Source of the DNA: Streptomyces cadmiisoli
GTDB lineage: Bacteria > Actinomycetota > Actinomycetes > Streptomycetales > Streptomycetaceae
Reading direction: 5' to 3'
Length of the DNA: 64,000 nucleotides
Assembly (NCBI RefSeq): GCF_003261055.1
Contig: NZ_CP030073.1
Span: 4,774,001 to 4,838,000, forward strand
Shown: one piece after another, positions 53,701 to 61,510 of the stretch
How positions within the stretch are numbered: the stretch's first letter is position 1
How the letters are laid out: the number at the start of each line of letters is the position of its first letter
Translations under genes and position numbers: made by a program
Notes under the pieces: generated by a model
The model's database searches: none
What the model was told of the DNA's origin: nothing
Seen by the model: only the letters and a program-made list of their open reading frames with translations

Positions 53701-54849
53701 TCAACCCCGTTCCGCCAAGTGCTCGTTCGGCGCCTTCGCCGCCGCCGCGTACTCCGGCAGCACCACCACGTCGGCACCCGCGCGGGCCAGCACGCCGCTG
53801 CCGTCCGCCCCGGCGACGAAGGTGTCCGGCTCGCGCCAGGCCGTCACCACCCGCCGTACTCCCGCGTCGAGGATCAGCTGCGCGCACGGACGCGGGCGGG
53901 AGGCGCGTTGCGCACAGGGCTCCAGGCTGCTGTAGACGGTGGCGCCGGCCAGCCGCGGGTCCCCGGGGGCGATCTTCGCCAGCGCCGCCTCCTCCGCGTG
54001 CGCCAGCGGATCCCCGCCCTCGCGCGAATACCCCCGTGCGAGCTCGGTCCCGTCCTGCGCGACCACCACCGCCCCGACGCTGAACGCGGTCCGCGACGGC
54101 GGGCACAGCGCGGCCAGCTCGCAGGCGAGCGCCAGCCAGTGCCGGTCGGCCGCCGACGCCGTCCCGCCGACGCCGGGCGCGGTCGGCTCGTAGCGCATGA
54201 GCACGACGTCGCCGATGGTCCGGCTCTCCAGCAGGCGCAGCCGTCCGCCCTGGTACGGGCCGGGTCCGAACAGCCGGGGCGCGTCCGGGGCACCGACGAA
54301 CAGCGGGGCGAGGACCAGTTGCAGCTCGTCGGCGAGCCCCTGGCGCAGCAGCTGGGTGTGGACGGTCCCGCCGCCCTCGACCATCAGCCGCCGTACGCCG
54401 CGCACGTCGTGCAGATGGGTGAGCAGGGCGCGCCAGTCGAGTTCGGGTCCGAGCGGTACGACGTCCGCGGCGAGGTCCGAGGCCTTCAGCCGACGGGCGC
54501 CGTCCTCCGTCGTGTAGACGACCTTGTCCCCGCCCGTGTGCCAGAACTTGGCGGCCGGGTCCAGGTCCCCCGAGCCGCTGACCGTGACCTTCAGCGGATA
54601 CGGAGGCTTCCCGGCGGCCACCCGGCCGGCGCGGCGTTCCGCCGAGTTGACCAGCAGCCGGGGGTTGTCGGCCCGGATCGTGCCCGCGCCCACCAGGATG
54701 GCGTCGACGGACGCCCGTACCTCGTCGACCCGGTCGAAATCGGCCGGGCCGGAGAGCAGCAGGCGCTCGGGGCCGGTGTCGTCCAGGTAGCCGTCCAGCG
54801 AGACGGCGGCGGACAGCAGGACGTGGGGGAAGGGCATCGGCGCACCCAT
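53701..54849 (-). CDS. RibD-like reductase-deaminase with reversed domain order
   Basis: A 382-residue bifunctional protein. The N-terminal half is a RibD_C/DHFR-like reductase (LLSAAVSLDGYLDD, VDAILVGAGTIRADNPRLL, LMVEGGGTVHTQLL). The C-terminal half is a zinc deaminase (HAEEAALAKIAPGD, SSLEPCAQRASRPRPCAQLI). Canonical RibD has the deaminase first. It could make the ribitylaminouracil phosphate used for riboflavin or F420. The partner GTP cyclohydrolase II gene is 700 bp away, across a divergent MarR gene, and shared operators link the three. ATG 54849; the ribosome site is weak. Confidence 0.82.
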   Translation of the reverse strand: MGAPMPFPHVLLSAAVSLDGYLDDTGPERLLLSGPADFDRVDEVRASVDAILVGAGTIRADNPRLLVNSAERRAGRVAAGKPPYPLKVTVSGSGDLDPAAKFWHTGGDKVVYTTEDGARRLKASDLAADVVPLGPELDWRALLTHLHDVRGVRRLMVEGGGTVHTQLLRQGLADELQLVLAPLFVGAPDAPRLFGPGPYQGGRLRLLESRTIGDVVLMRYEPTAPGVGGTASAADRHWLALACELAALCPPSRTAFSVGAVVVAQDGTELARGYSREGGDPLAHAEEAALAKIAPGDPRLAGATVYSSLEPCAQRASRPRPCAQLILDAGVRRVVTAWREPDTFVAGADGSGVLARAGADVVVLPEYAAAAKAPNEHLAERG

Positions 54850-54869
54850 CTGGGAGACGGCGGGCTTGG

Positions 54870-54883
54870 TTCAAGTTTTAAGC
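54870..54883. promoter_or_regulatory. Operator site 1 of the MarR locus
   Basis: TTCAAGTTTTAAGC, reverse complement GCTTAAAACTTGAA, matches the pattern GCTTnAAAnTTnAA seen twice before ribA. It lies in the 51-bp divergent gap between the RibD-like gene and the MarR gene, so one site can control both. Confidence 0.7.
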
Positions 54884-54900
54884 AAAACTACACTGGCGGC

Positions 54901-55416
54901 ATGACGACTCGCTGGCTCACCCCCGAGGAGCAGCGCGCCTGGCGCGCGTACATGGCGGCCACCCTCCTGCTGGAGGACGCGCTCGACCGGCAGCTCCAGC
55001 AGGAGGCCGGCATGCCTCACCTTTACTACTCCATCCTCGCGAACCTCTCCGACGCCGCGGAGCACCGGCTGCGCATGACCGACCTGGCCGAACGGCTGAA
55101 GATCACCCGCAGCCGGCTGACATACGCGGTCGCCCGGCTGGAGAAGGACGGCCTGGTGCGGCGCGAGGGCTGTCCGTCGGACAAGCGGGGCAGTGTCGCG
55201 GCCCTGACGGACGAGGGGGTGGCGGTGCTGGAGCGGGCGGCTCCCGGTCATGTGGAGACGGTGCGCGCCCTGCTGTTCGACCGCCTCACAGCGCAGCAGG
55301 TGGGCCAGCTGGAGGAGATCTTCCTGAGCGTCACACAGGCCCTCCAGGGCGACGACGCGCGCTGCGCCCCCACCGATGTCCCGTGGCTGCGCCGCTCGTC
55401 GACCTCCTGCACGTGA
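54901..55416 (+). CDS. MarR-family regulator
   Basis: A 171-residue winged-helix regulator. HTH: MTDLAERLKITRSRLTYAVA; wing: RLEKDGLVRREGCPSDKRGS, then AALTDEGVAVLERAAPGH. ATG 54901. Divergent from the RibD-like gene and upstream of ribA. Three similar palindromic sites around these genes make it the likely repressor of the locus. The ligand is unknown; a flavin or pterin intermediate is a guess. Confidence 0.9.
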   Translation: MTTRWLTPEEQRAWRAYMAATLLLEDALDRQLQQEAGMPHLYYSILANLSDAAEHRLRMTDLAERLKITRSRLTYAVARLEKDGLVRREGCPSDKRGSVAALTDEGVAVLERAAPGHVETVRALLFDRLTAQQVGQLEEIFLSVTQALQGDDARCAPTDVPWLRRSSTSCT

Positions 55417-55456
55417 CCCGCGTCACGCGGCCGCCGGGGATCCCCGCAAACTCGTT

Positions 55457-55472
55457 GCTTCAAAGTTCAAGC
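55457..55472. promoter_or_regulatory. Operator site 2, overlapping the probable ribA promoter
   Basis: GCTTCAAAGTTCAAGC fits the same consensus as sites 1 and 3. TTGCTT at 55455-55460 and TAGGGT at 55479-55484 (18-bp spacer) form a possible promoter that this site would cover. Confidence 0.7.
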
Positions 55473-55498
55473 ATGGAGTAGGGTCCTTGATCGAAGAG

Positions 55499-55520
55499 GC
55501 TGCTTCAAAATTGAAGCAGC
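55499..55520. promoter_or_regulatory. Operator site 3, 22-bp inverted repeat in ribA leader
   Basis: Ten-bp arms (GCTGCTTCAA and TTGAAGCAGC) flank AA; the core GCTTCAAAATTGAAGC (55502-55517) is the best copy of the site family. It lies 22 bp before the ribA start. Confidence 0.8.
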
Positions 55521-55542
55521 CTGGACGGAATCGGAGACCCGC

Positions 55543-56193
55543 ATGCCCGACCTTCCCGCCGCCACGCCGCGCGCCCGCGTCCGGGTGCCGCTGCGCTTCC
55601 AGGACGGCTACGGCGTCGACGCCGAACTGGTCACCTTCCACGGTCTGGCCGACGGCCAGGAGCACCTCGCCGTCGTCCTCGGCGCCCCGGAGCCCGGCGC
55701 CGTACCCCTGGTCCGGCTGCACTCCGAGTGCCTGACCGGCGACGTCTTCGGCTCGGCCCGCTGCGACTGCGGACCGCAGCTGCGCGAGGCGGTCGAGCGC
55801 ATCGCGACCCGCGGCGGCGTCCTGCTGTACCTCCGCCAGGAGGGCCGCGGCATCGGCCTCTACAACAAGCTCGACGCGTACGCCCTCCAGGACCAGGGCC
55901 TGGACACCTACGCGGCCAACACCGCGCTCGGCTTCCCGGAGGACGCCCGCGACTACACGGCGGCGGCCCAGATGCTGAACGCCCTGTCGATCACGGAACT
56001 GGACCTGCTCACCAACAACCCCGACAAGGCCGAGCAGCTGCGCGGACTGGGCGTCGCGGTCCGCGACCGGATCCCCACCGGGGTCTTCACCACCGCCCAC
56101 AACGTCCGCTACCTGCGCGCCAAGGTGCTCCAGACGCAACACACCCTGCCGATCGCCCGGTTGACGGAGTTCTCGGACCTCAACGCGGGCTGA
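55543..56193 (+). CDS. ribA: GTP cyclohydrolase II
   Basis: Opens the GTP ring, first step towards riboflavin. A 216-residue protein with the domain alone, no fused DHBP synthase. Zinc cysteines are in RLHSECLTGDVFGSARCDCG; active-site segment LYLRQEGRGIGLYNKLDAYA; GFPEDARDYTAAAQML follows. ATG 55543 with GGAG upstream. Control appears to be by the MarR operators; no FMN riboswitch is visible in the leader. Confidence 0.95.
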   Translation: MPDLPAATPRARVRVPLRFQDGYGVDAELVTFHGLADGQEHLAVVLGAPEPGAVPLVRLHSECLTGDVFGSARCDCGPQLREAVERIATRGGVLLYLRQEGRGIGLYNKLDAYALQDQGLDTYAANTALGFPEDARDYTAAAQMLNALSITELDLLTNNPDKAEQLRGLGVAVRDRIPTGVFTTAHNVRYLRAKVLQTQHTLPIARLTEFSDLNAG

Positions 56194-56383
56194 GCGGACC
56201 TCGCGGCGGCGGCCGGGCTCCGCCGGCCGCCGTGCGCCCACGGGCCCGCGCCGCGCCCGGCCCGCTCCCCTGCGCAGCCCGCTCTCCGCCCCGCTGCGGG
56301 GGGCGAAATCGCCGGTCGGGACCCCCGGAGGGGCAGCGTGTCACTTTCGGTCCCGAACATGACGTACACTGGAGTCACAACGA

Positions 56384-56457
56384 CGCGGGGTGGAGCAGCT
56401 CGGTAGCTCGCTGGGCTCATAACCCAGAGGTCGCAGGTTCAAATCCTGTCCCCGCTA
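56384..56457 (+). tRNA. Initiator tRNA-Met (fMet, CAT)
   Basis: 74 nt. The first base C1 is unpaired, and the anticodon stem ends in three G-C pairs (TGGGCTCATAACCCA), both initiator marks. No encoded CCA. A strong terminator follows. Confidence 0.93.
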
Positions 56458-56464
56458 CTGAAGG

Positions 56465-56508
56465 CTTGAGGCCGGAATCCAGTTTTGGATTCCGGCCTCA
56501 AGTTTTTT
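56465..56508 (+). terminator. Strong terminator after tRNA-fMet
   Basis: CTTGAGGCCGGAATCC and GGATTCCGGCCTCAAG form a 16-bp stem with a 6-nt loop and a T6 tail. Confidence 0.93.
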
Positions 56509-56789
56509 CCGCATTTTCTCGCGGGCGCACTCGGCACACATTCGATCCGAGTCGATCCCCGCTGTCACGGCATGTGACCGGGCGAACGCCCTCCGCATAA
56601 CAACTGACACACGGTCAGATCAGGTATTCCGCGCAGTCGGTGGTCAACTCGCCCGATTTTCTCCACTCATGACACCGTACGTCCACCTGGAATTCGTTAA
56701 TGATCAAGTGGAACCGCTTGGAAATCAGGCCCCGGTTCTATTAACGTCCGATAACGCAGCGCGGTCGTCCCAGCCGTCACAAGAGGCGG

Positions 56790-56940
56790 CTCCGTGCGCA
56801 CGCGCCGAATCCCGCAAGGGAACCGGGGAACCACCGAACATGGGGTGAATCGGGCGTAAGTCGCCGATATCGGCTGGCTGATTTACGCGCGTAGGAGACC
56901 TTCCTGCTCCGAACCCGTCAGCTAACCCGGTAGGCGAGAA
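56790..56940 (+). promoter_or_regulatory. ydaO-type (c-di-AMP) riboswitch
   Basis: Conserved blocks of the ydaO/yuaA aptamer occur in order: GCCGAATCCCGCAAGGGAAC, CGGGGAACCACCG, GGGGTGAATCGGGCG, TAGGAGACCTTCCTGCTCCG, AACCCGTCAGCTAACC and GGTAGGCGAGAAGG. The last block pairs back to GCC near 56802. It ends about 20 bp before the M23 peptidase start. In Streptomyces such switches sit before cell-wall hydrolase genes and turn expression down when c-di-AMP is high. The expression platform is not obvious here. Confidence 0.9.
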
Positions 56941-56962
56941 GGAAGGAAAGGAGTACGCCCAC

Positions 56963-58000
56963 GTGGCGTCCAACCGGCCTGCCCCAGAAGCCCCCTTCGC
57001 GCCGACCCAGAGTTCTGGCGACACCATCGTCTACGGGGGTCAGCGCACCGACGAGGGCCCCTGGGAGGAATGGAATCCCACCGCGGAGACCGTTCGCCCC
57101 GTACGTGGCCGGCACCGCGTCTCCAAGCAGCGTGGCGGTGGGCTCGCCCGCAGCTCCACGGTTCTCGGCGTCGGCGTCATCGCCGCGGTCGGCGCGGGCG
57201 GCATGGCCACCGCGCAGACCGGCAAGCCGCCGGTGGCGATATCGATGCCCGACCTCCCGGCCGTGGGCTCGCTGATCTCCGACGACTCGGACAAGGGCAC
57301 CCCCGAGAGCGCCGCCCCGCTCAGCGGCATCGGCATCACCACCGAGCAAACCGCCGAGGGCACCACCGACGCCGGCGAGGCGCTGCGCGCCCGGATCATC
57401 GCCCAGGCGGAACAGCAGCAGGACCAGGTGGACGCCAAGGCCGCCGCCAAGGCCGTGGCCGCCGCGCAGAAGGCCGCCGCCGAAGCCGCCGAGAAGGCCG
57501 AGAAGGAGGCCGCGGCCAAGGCCGCCGCCGAGAAGGCCGCGGCGGAGGAGGAGGCCCGCGAGAAGGCCGAGGCCGAGCGCCTCGCCGCGCTGGCCAAGCA
57601 GTACACGCTGCCCACCTCCTCGTACACCCTCACCTCGACCTTCGGTCAGGCCGGCTCCCTGTGGTCCTCCGGCTACCACACCGGACTCGACTTCGCCGCG
57701 CCCACGGGCACGCCGCTCAAGGCCGTGCACAGCGGCACCATCACCGAGGCCGGCTGGAACGGGTCGTACGGCTACAAGACCGTGCTCACCCTCGATGACG
57801 GCACCGAGATCTGGTACGCCCACCAGTCCTCCATCAGCGTCAGCGTCGGCCAGAAGGTCACCACGGGCGAGGTCATCGGCCGGGTGGGCGCCACCGGCAA
57901 CGTCACCGGGGCCCACCTGCACCTCGAGGTCCACTCCGGCGGCGCGGACGGCGGCATCGACCCCCTGGCCTGGCTGCGCAGCAAGGGACTCACCCCCTGA
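56963..58000 (+). CDS. M23 cell-wall peptidase under riboswitch control
   Basis: A 345-residue protein, GTG 56963 after GAAAGGAG. A Pro-rich cytoplasmic head is followed by a hydrophobic segment (SSTVLGVGVIAAVGAGG, residues about 65-81), an Ala/Lys/Glu coiled-coil (about 140-205) and a C-terminal LytM domain: GYHTGLDFAAPTGTPLKAVH, then GTEIWYAHQSSIS and TGAHLHLEVHSGG. The HxxxD and HxH zinc motifs are intact. It probably cleaves peptidoglycan cross-bridges during growth or spore germination. Single gene, with riboswitch upstream. Confidence 0.93.
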   Translation: MASNRPAPEAPFAPTQSSGDTIVYGGQRTDEGPWEEWNPTAETVRPVRGRHRVSKQRGGGLARSSTVLGVGVIAAVGAGGMATAQTGKPPVAISMPDLPAVGSLISDDSDKGTPESAAPLSGIGITTEQTAEGTTDAGEALRARIIAQAEQQQDQVDAKAAAKAVAAAQKAAAEAAEKAEKEAAAKAAAEKAAAEEEAREKAEAERLAALAKQYTLPTSSYTLTSTFGQAGSLWSSGYHTGLDFAAPTGTPLKAVHSGTITEAGWNGSYGYKTVLTLDDGTEIWYAHQSSISVSVGQKVTTGEVIGRVGATGNVTGAHLHLEVHSGGADGGIDPLAWLRSKGLTP

Positions 58001-58111
58001 CAGCGGCTCTCCGCGAACCCCGGCGGTCCTGACGACAACCCCCCGACGTCAGGGCTGCCGGTCCCGGCGCATGCGGAACAGCCGCCACCGGGGCGGGAGT
58101 TGACCTTGTCC

Positions 58112-59065
58112 ATGACGTCCATGACTTCTCTCCGCCCGCTCGGCAGCACCGATCTGAACGTCTTTCCGCTCGCACTGGGCGGAAACGTCTTCGGCTGGAC
58201 CGCCGACGAGGCGCAGTCCTTCGCCGTGCTCGACGCCTACGCGGCGGCCGGCGGCAATTTCCTCGACACCGCCGACTCCTACTCGGCCTGGGTCACGGGC
58301 AACCGGGGCGGCGAGTCCGAGACGATCATCGGCAACTGGCTCAGGGCGCGCGGCAACCGGTCGGACGTCGTGATCGCGACCAAGGTCAGCCAGCACCCCG
58401 AGTACCAGGGCCTGACCGCCGGCACCATCAAGGCCGCCGCGGACGCCTCGCTGCGCCGTCTCGGCACCGATCACATCGACCTCTACTACACCCACTTCGA
58501 CAAGCCCGAGGTGCCGGTAGAGGAGATCATCGGCGCCCTGGACGAACTGGTGGCGGCCGGCAAGGTGCGCCACATCGCCGCCTCCAACATCTCGCCCGAG
58601 CGGCTGAAGGCGTCCCTGGACTTCTCCGAACGCGAGGGCCTGGCGCGCTACGTGGCGCTCCAGCCGCACTACAACCTCGTCTCCCGCGAGACCTACGAGG
58701 GCGCGCTGCTGGACGTCGCCGCGCAGGGCGGACTGGCCGCTGTGCCGTACTACGGGCTCGCGGCGGGCTTCCTCACCGGCAAGTACCGTCCCGGCACGGC
58801 GGTCGACAGCCCGCGGGCGGCGGGCGCCGGGAAGCACCTTCGGACCGAGCGCGGTCGGCGTGTCCTGACCGCCCTGGACGAGATCGCCGCCGCCCACGAC
58901 ACCCGGCCGGCGACGGTCGCCCTGGCCTGGCTGGCGTCCCGGCCGACGGTCGCCGCGCCCATCGCCTCCGCGAGGACGGCCGGACAACTGCCGGCGCTGC
59001 TGGCAGTGGCGGAACTGCGGCTGACGGAGGCGGAGCTGCACCGGCTGACCGAGGCCGCGGCCTGA
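58112..59065 (+). CDS. Aldo/keto reductase
   Basis: A 317-residue NADPH-dependent oxidoreductase. ATG 58112 is preferred over TTG 58100, which lies directly against the GGGAG site; ATG 58121 is also possible. Motifs: FLDTADSYSAWV (Asp, Tyr), VIATKVS (Lys), HIDLYYTHFDKPEVPVEE (His), and ASNISPERLKASL. The catalytic tetrad Asp-Tyr-Lys-His is complete. Substrate unknown. Confidence 0.9.
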   Translation: MTSMTSLRPLGSTDLNVFPLALGGNVFGWTADEAQSFAVLDAYAAAGGNFLDTADSYSAWVTGNRGGESETIIGNWLRARGNRSDVVIATKVSQHPEYQGLTAGTIKAAADASLRRLGTDHIDLYYTHFDKPEVPVEEIIGALDELVAAGKVRHIAASNISPERLKASLDFSEREGLARYVALQPHYNLVSRETYEGALLDVAAQGGLAAVPYYGLAAGFLTGKYRPGTAVDSPRAAGAGKHLRTERGRRVLTALDEIAAAHDTRPATVALAWLASRPTVAAPIASARTAGQLPALLAVAELRLTEAELHRLTEAAA

Positions 59066-59120
59066 CCCGCGGACACCTCGGGCGCGCGTGCGTGACACGC
59101 GGGTGCCGGTGGCGTACGGG

Positions 59121-60569
59121 TCACGGCCGGTACGGGTTGTAAGCCGGTTGCGCGGGATACGACGGGTACGTGGGGTACGGGTGTTGCCCGGGGTGTGCGT
59201 GTTGCCCCGGGTGCGGGTGGTGTGCCTGGTGTCCGGGGTGTGCCTGGTGTCCGGGGTGCGGGTGGTGTCCGGGGTGCGGTGCCGCCGCCGGGCCGTGGGC
59301 AGGCGCCGCCCACCCCTGCATCGGCCAGTACGGCGCGGCCACCGGCACCGGCGGCGCGGTGATCCGCGCCGCGTACTCCAGGGCCGGCCGCGCCACCTCA
59401 CGCCGGTTCCACAACTCCCGCAGCAGCTCGCCCTCCCGGGCGGCGAAGTCCGCGCGGGCCCGCCCCCGGCGCCCCTGGTGCCGCAGGAAGGCCAGCGACG
59501 TCGCGTACGCCTCGTACTGCGCCACGGTGCGCGCGGACGCCTTGCCCAGATGGCGTCCGGCGTACTGGCGGGCCACGCGGCGCGCGTGCATCGAGCCGAG
59601 GGCGAACGGCTCGGCCGGGGACAGCCAGCCGGCGACGACGTAGGCCGGCAGTTCCTCGCGCACCGTGCGCAGCTCTCGCTGCCGCGTCCAGATCGCCAGC
59701 CAGGTCAACAGCCCGAACGTGGGCACCATGAACCCGCCGTACACCGCGAGGAACCCGTAGTCGCCGAAGGTCGCCGAGCCGTTCCAGAAGGCGTGCATGC
59801 CCATCGCGAGCAGCAGCCCGGACAGCGGCAGCAGCACCCGCCGCAGGTACTGACGCTGCCCGGCGAGGGCGGCGAGGCCGAAGCCGATGCCGGTGAGCAC
59901 GGTGAACAGGGGGTGCGCGAAGGGCGACATCACGATGCGGACGAAGAACGTCGCCGCGGTGACGGAGGCGATCCCGCTGCCGCCGGTCAGCTGGTCGGTG
60001 CCGAAGGCCGTGCCGAGGTAGAGGATGTTCTCGGTGAACGCGAACCCGGTCGCGGTGACCCCGGCGAGCACCACGCCGTCGACGATGCCGGTGAAGTCCC
60101 GGCGGCGGAACAGGAACAGCAGCAGGACGGCGGCGGCCTTCGCGGACTCCTCGACGACCGGGGCTATCACGGTGGCGCCGAGGGTGTCCGCGCTCGCCGG
60201 ATCAGCGGTCGCCGTGGCGATCCATCTGGTGGCGAAGCTGTTGGCGATGATCGCTATCAGCGCCGCCGCGCACGCGCCCCAGGCGAAGGCGAACAGCAGG
60301 TTCCGCCAGGGGCCCGGATCGACCCGGTCCAGCCAGCGGAAGGCGGCTATGAGCAGCGGCACGGGCAGGACCGCGAGGCCGAGCCCGACCAGGAACCCCT
60401 CGGTGCCGGTCTGTTCCCGGACCAGGGCGAGTATGACGAGGCCGGACAGCGCCAGCAGCGTGATCAGCGCGCCGTAGCGCACCCATCGGCGGCGCCACCA
60501 GTGCGCGTGCCGCAGCCCGCCGCCGACGGGGACGCCGGGATGGGTCGGGTACGGGGAACTGGTGGCCAC
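59121..60569 (-). CDS. PrsW-family intramembrane protease
   Basis: A 482-residue membrane protein with about nine hydrophobic segments. Family motifs: the glutamate pair and lysine in VIAPVVEESAKAAAVLLLFL, GFAFTENILYLG, and GLLLAMGMHAFWNG with a His. PrsW relatives cut anti-sigma factors in Bacillus; here the target is unknown. The C-terminal tail after about residue 430 is His/Pro/Gly repeats (HPGHHPHPGHQAHPGHQAHH) and could bind metal. ATG 60569. Confidence 0.88.
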   Translation of the reverse strand: MATSSPYPTHPGVPVGGGLRHAHWWRRRWVRYGALITLLALSGLVILALVREQTGTEGFLVGLGLAVLPVPLLIAAFRWLDRVDPGPWRNLLFAFAWGACAAALIAIIANSFATRWIATATADPASADTLGATVIAPVVEESAKAAAVLLLFLFRRRDFTGIVDGVVLAGVTATGFAFTENILYLGTAFGTDQLTGGSGIASVTAATFFVRIVMSPFAHPLFTVLTGIGFGLAALAGQRQYLRRVLLPLSGLLLAMGMHAFWNGSATFGDYGFLAVYGGFMVPTFGLLTWLAIWTRQRELRTVREELPAYVVAGWLSPAEPFALGSMHARRVARQYAGRHLGKASARTVAQYEAYATSLAFLRHQGRRGRARADFAAREGELLRELWNRREVARPALEYAARITAPPVPVAAPYWPMQGWAAPAHGPAAAPHPGHHPHPGHQAHPGHQAHHPHPGQHAHPGQHPYPTYPSYPAQPAYNPYRP

Positions 60570-60618
60570 GGCATCGACCCTAACGAGGCAGGGGCGCCAC
60601 CCGCGAGAGTGCGGGCGC

Positions 60619-61497
60619 TCAGGCGCCGGTGGAGGACTGGTCGTTGTCCCGCTGGTCGTGCTCCCGGTGTTCTTCGGTGTGATGCCCGTGCTGCCCGTGC
60701 TGTACGCGGCGGAACAGCAGGTCGTTCACCACATGACCCTTGTCCAGTCCCTGGCCCTCGAAACGGGTCAGCGGCCGGAAGGCGGGACGGGGCGCGAAAC
60801 CGCCGTCGGGCACGGTGTTCTCGAAGCCGGGGTGCGCGCCGAGTACTTCGAGCATCTGCTCGGCGTACGGCTCCCAGTCGGTCGCGCAGTGCACGAGCGC
60901 TCCCGGCTTCAGCCGGGTCGCTGCCAGCGTCAGGAACTCGGGCTGGATCAGACGCCGCTTGTGGTGGCGCTTCTTGGGCCAGGGGTCGGGGAAGTAGACG
61001 CGCAGCCCGCCCAGGGAGTCGGGGGTGAGCATCTCGCGCAGCAGGATGATCGCGTCGCCGTTGCCCACGCGGACATTGGTGAGGCCCATGTGGTCGGCGA
61101 GGTTCAGGAGGTTGCCCTGGCCGGGGGTGTGGACGTCCACGGCGAGGACGTTGGTGTCCGGGTCGGCGGCGGCCATCCGCGCGGTGGCCTCGCCCATGCC
61201 GAAGCCGATCTCCAGCACGACGGGGTTGGTGTTGCCGAACAGCTCCGCCAGGTCGAGGGTCAGCTGTCCGTCGATGTCCAGGCCCCGGTCGGCCCAGAGC
61301 CGCTGGAGGGCGTCGGCCTGCCCCGCGGTCACCCGGCTCCGGCGCGGCTGGAAACTGCGGATGCGCCGCTCGAAGTGGGACCCGGCGGGATCCGCCTTGG
61401 GCCCGTTCGGAAACCGCGGCTCCCCCTTGTCCCGCGTATGCCGGATCGAGGCGCCGGGGGCGTGGGGGGCTTCGGGGGTGTTAAGGAACTCAGACAC
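60619..61497 (-). CDS. trmB: tRNA (guanine-N7)-methyltransferase
   Basis: Makes m7G46 in tRNA using SAM. A 292-residue protein; GTG 61497 is preferred over an earlier in-frame start. Motif I is VVLEIGFGMGEATARMA; the catalytic region has VYFPDPWPKKRHHKRRLIQP. The N-terminal 60 residues and the His-rich C-terminus (VQHGQHGHHTEEHREH) are extras outside the core fold. Confidence 0.93.
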   Translation of the reverse strand: MSEFLNTPEAPHAPGASIRHTRDKGEPRFPNGPKADPAGSHFERRIRSFQPRRSRVTAGQADALQRLWADRGLDIDGQLTLDLAELFGNTNPVVLEIGFGMGEATARMAAADPDTNVLAVDVHTPGQGNLLNLADHMGLTNVRVGNGDAIILLREMLTPDSLGGLRVYFPDPWPKKRHHKRRLIQPEFLTLAATRLKPGALVHCATDWEPYAEQMLEVLGAHPGFENTVPDGGFAPRPAFRPLTRFEGQGLDKGHVVNDLLFRRVQHGQHGHHTEEHREHDQRDNDQSSTGA

Positions 61498-61510
61498 AGT
61501 GGGGTCGATT

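Noticed and set aside
55417..55542. FMN riboswitch before ribA
   Set aside because: None of the conserved RFN blocks is present; only the MarR-type inverted repeats are seen.
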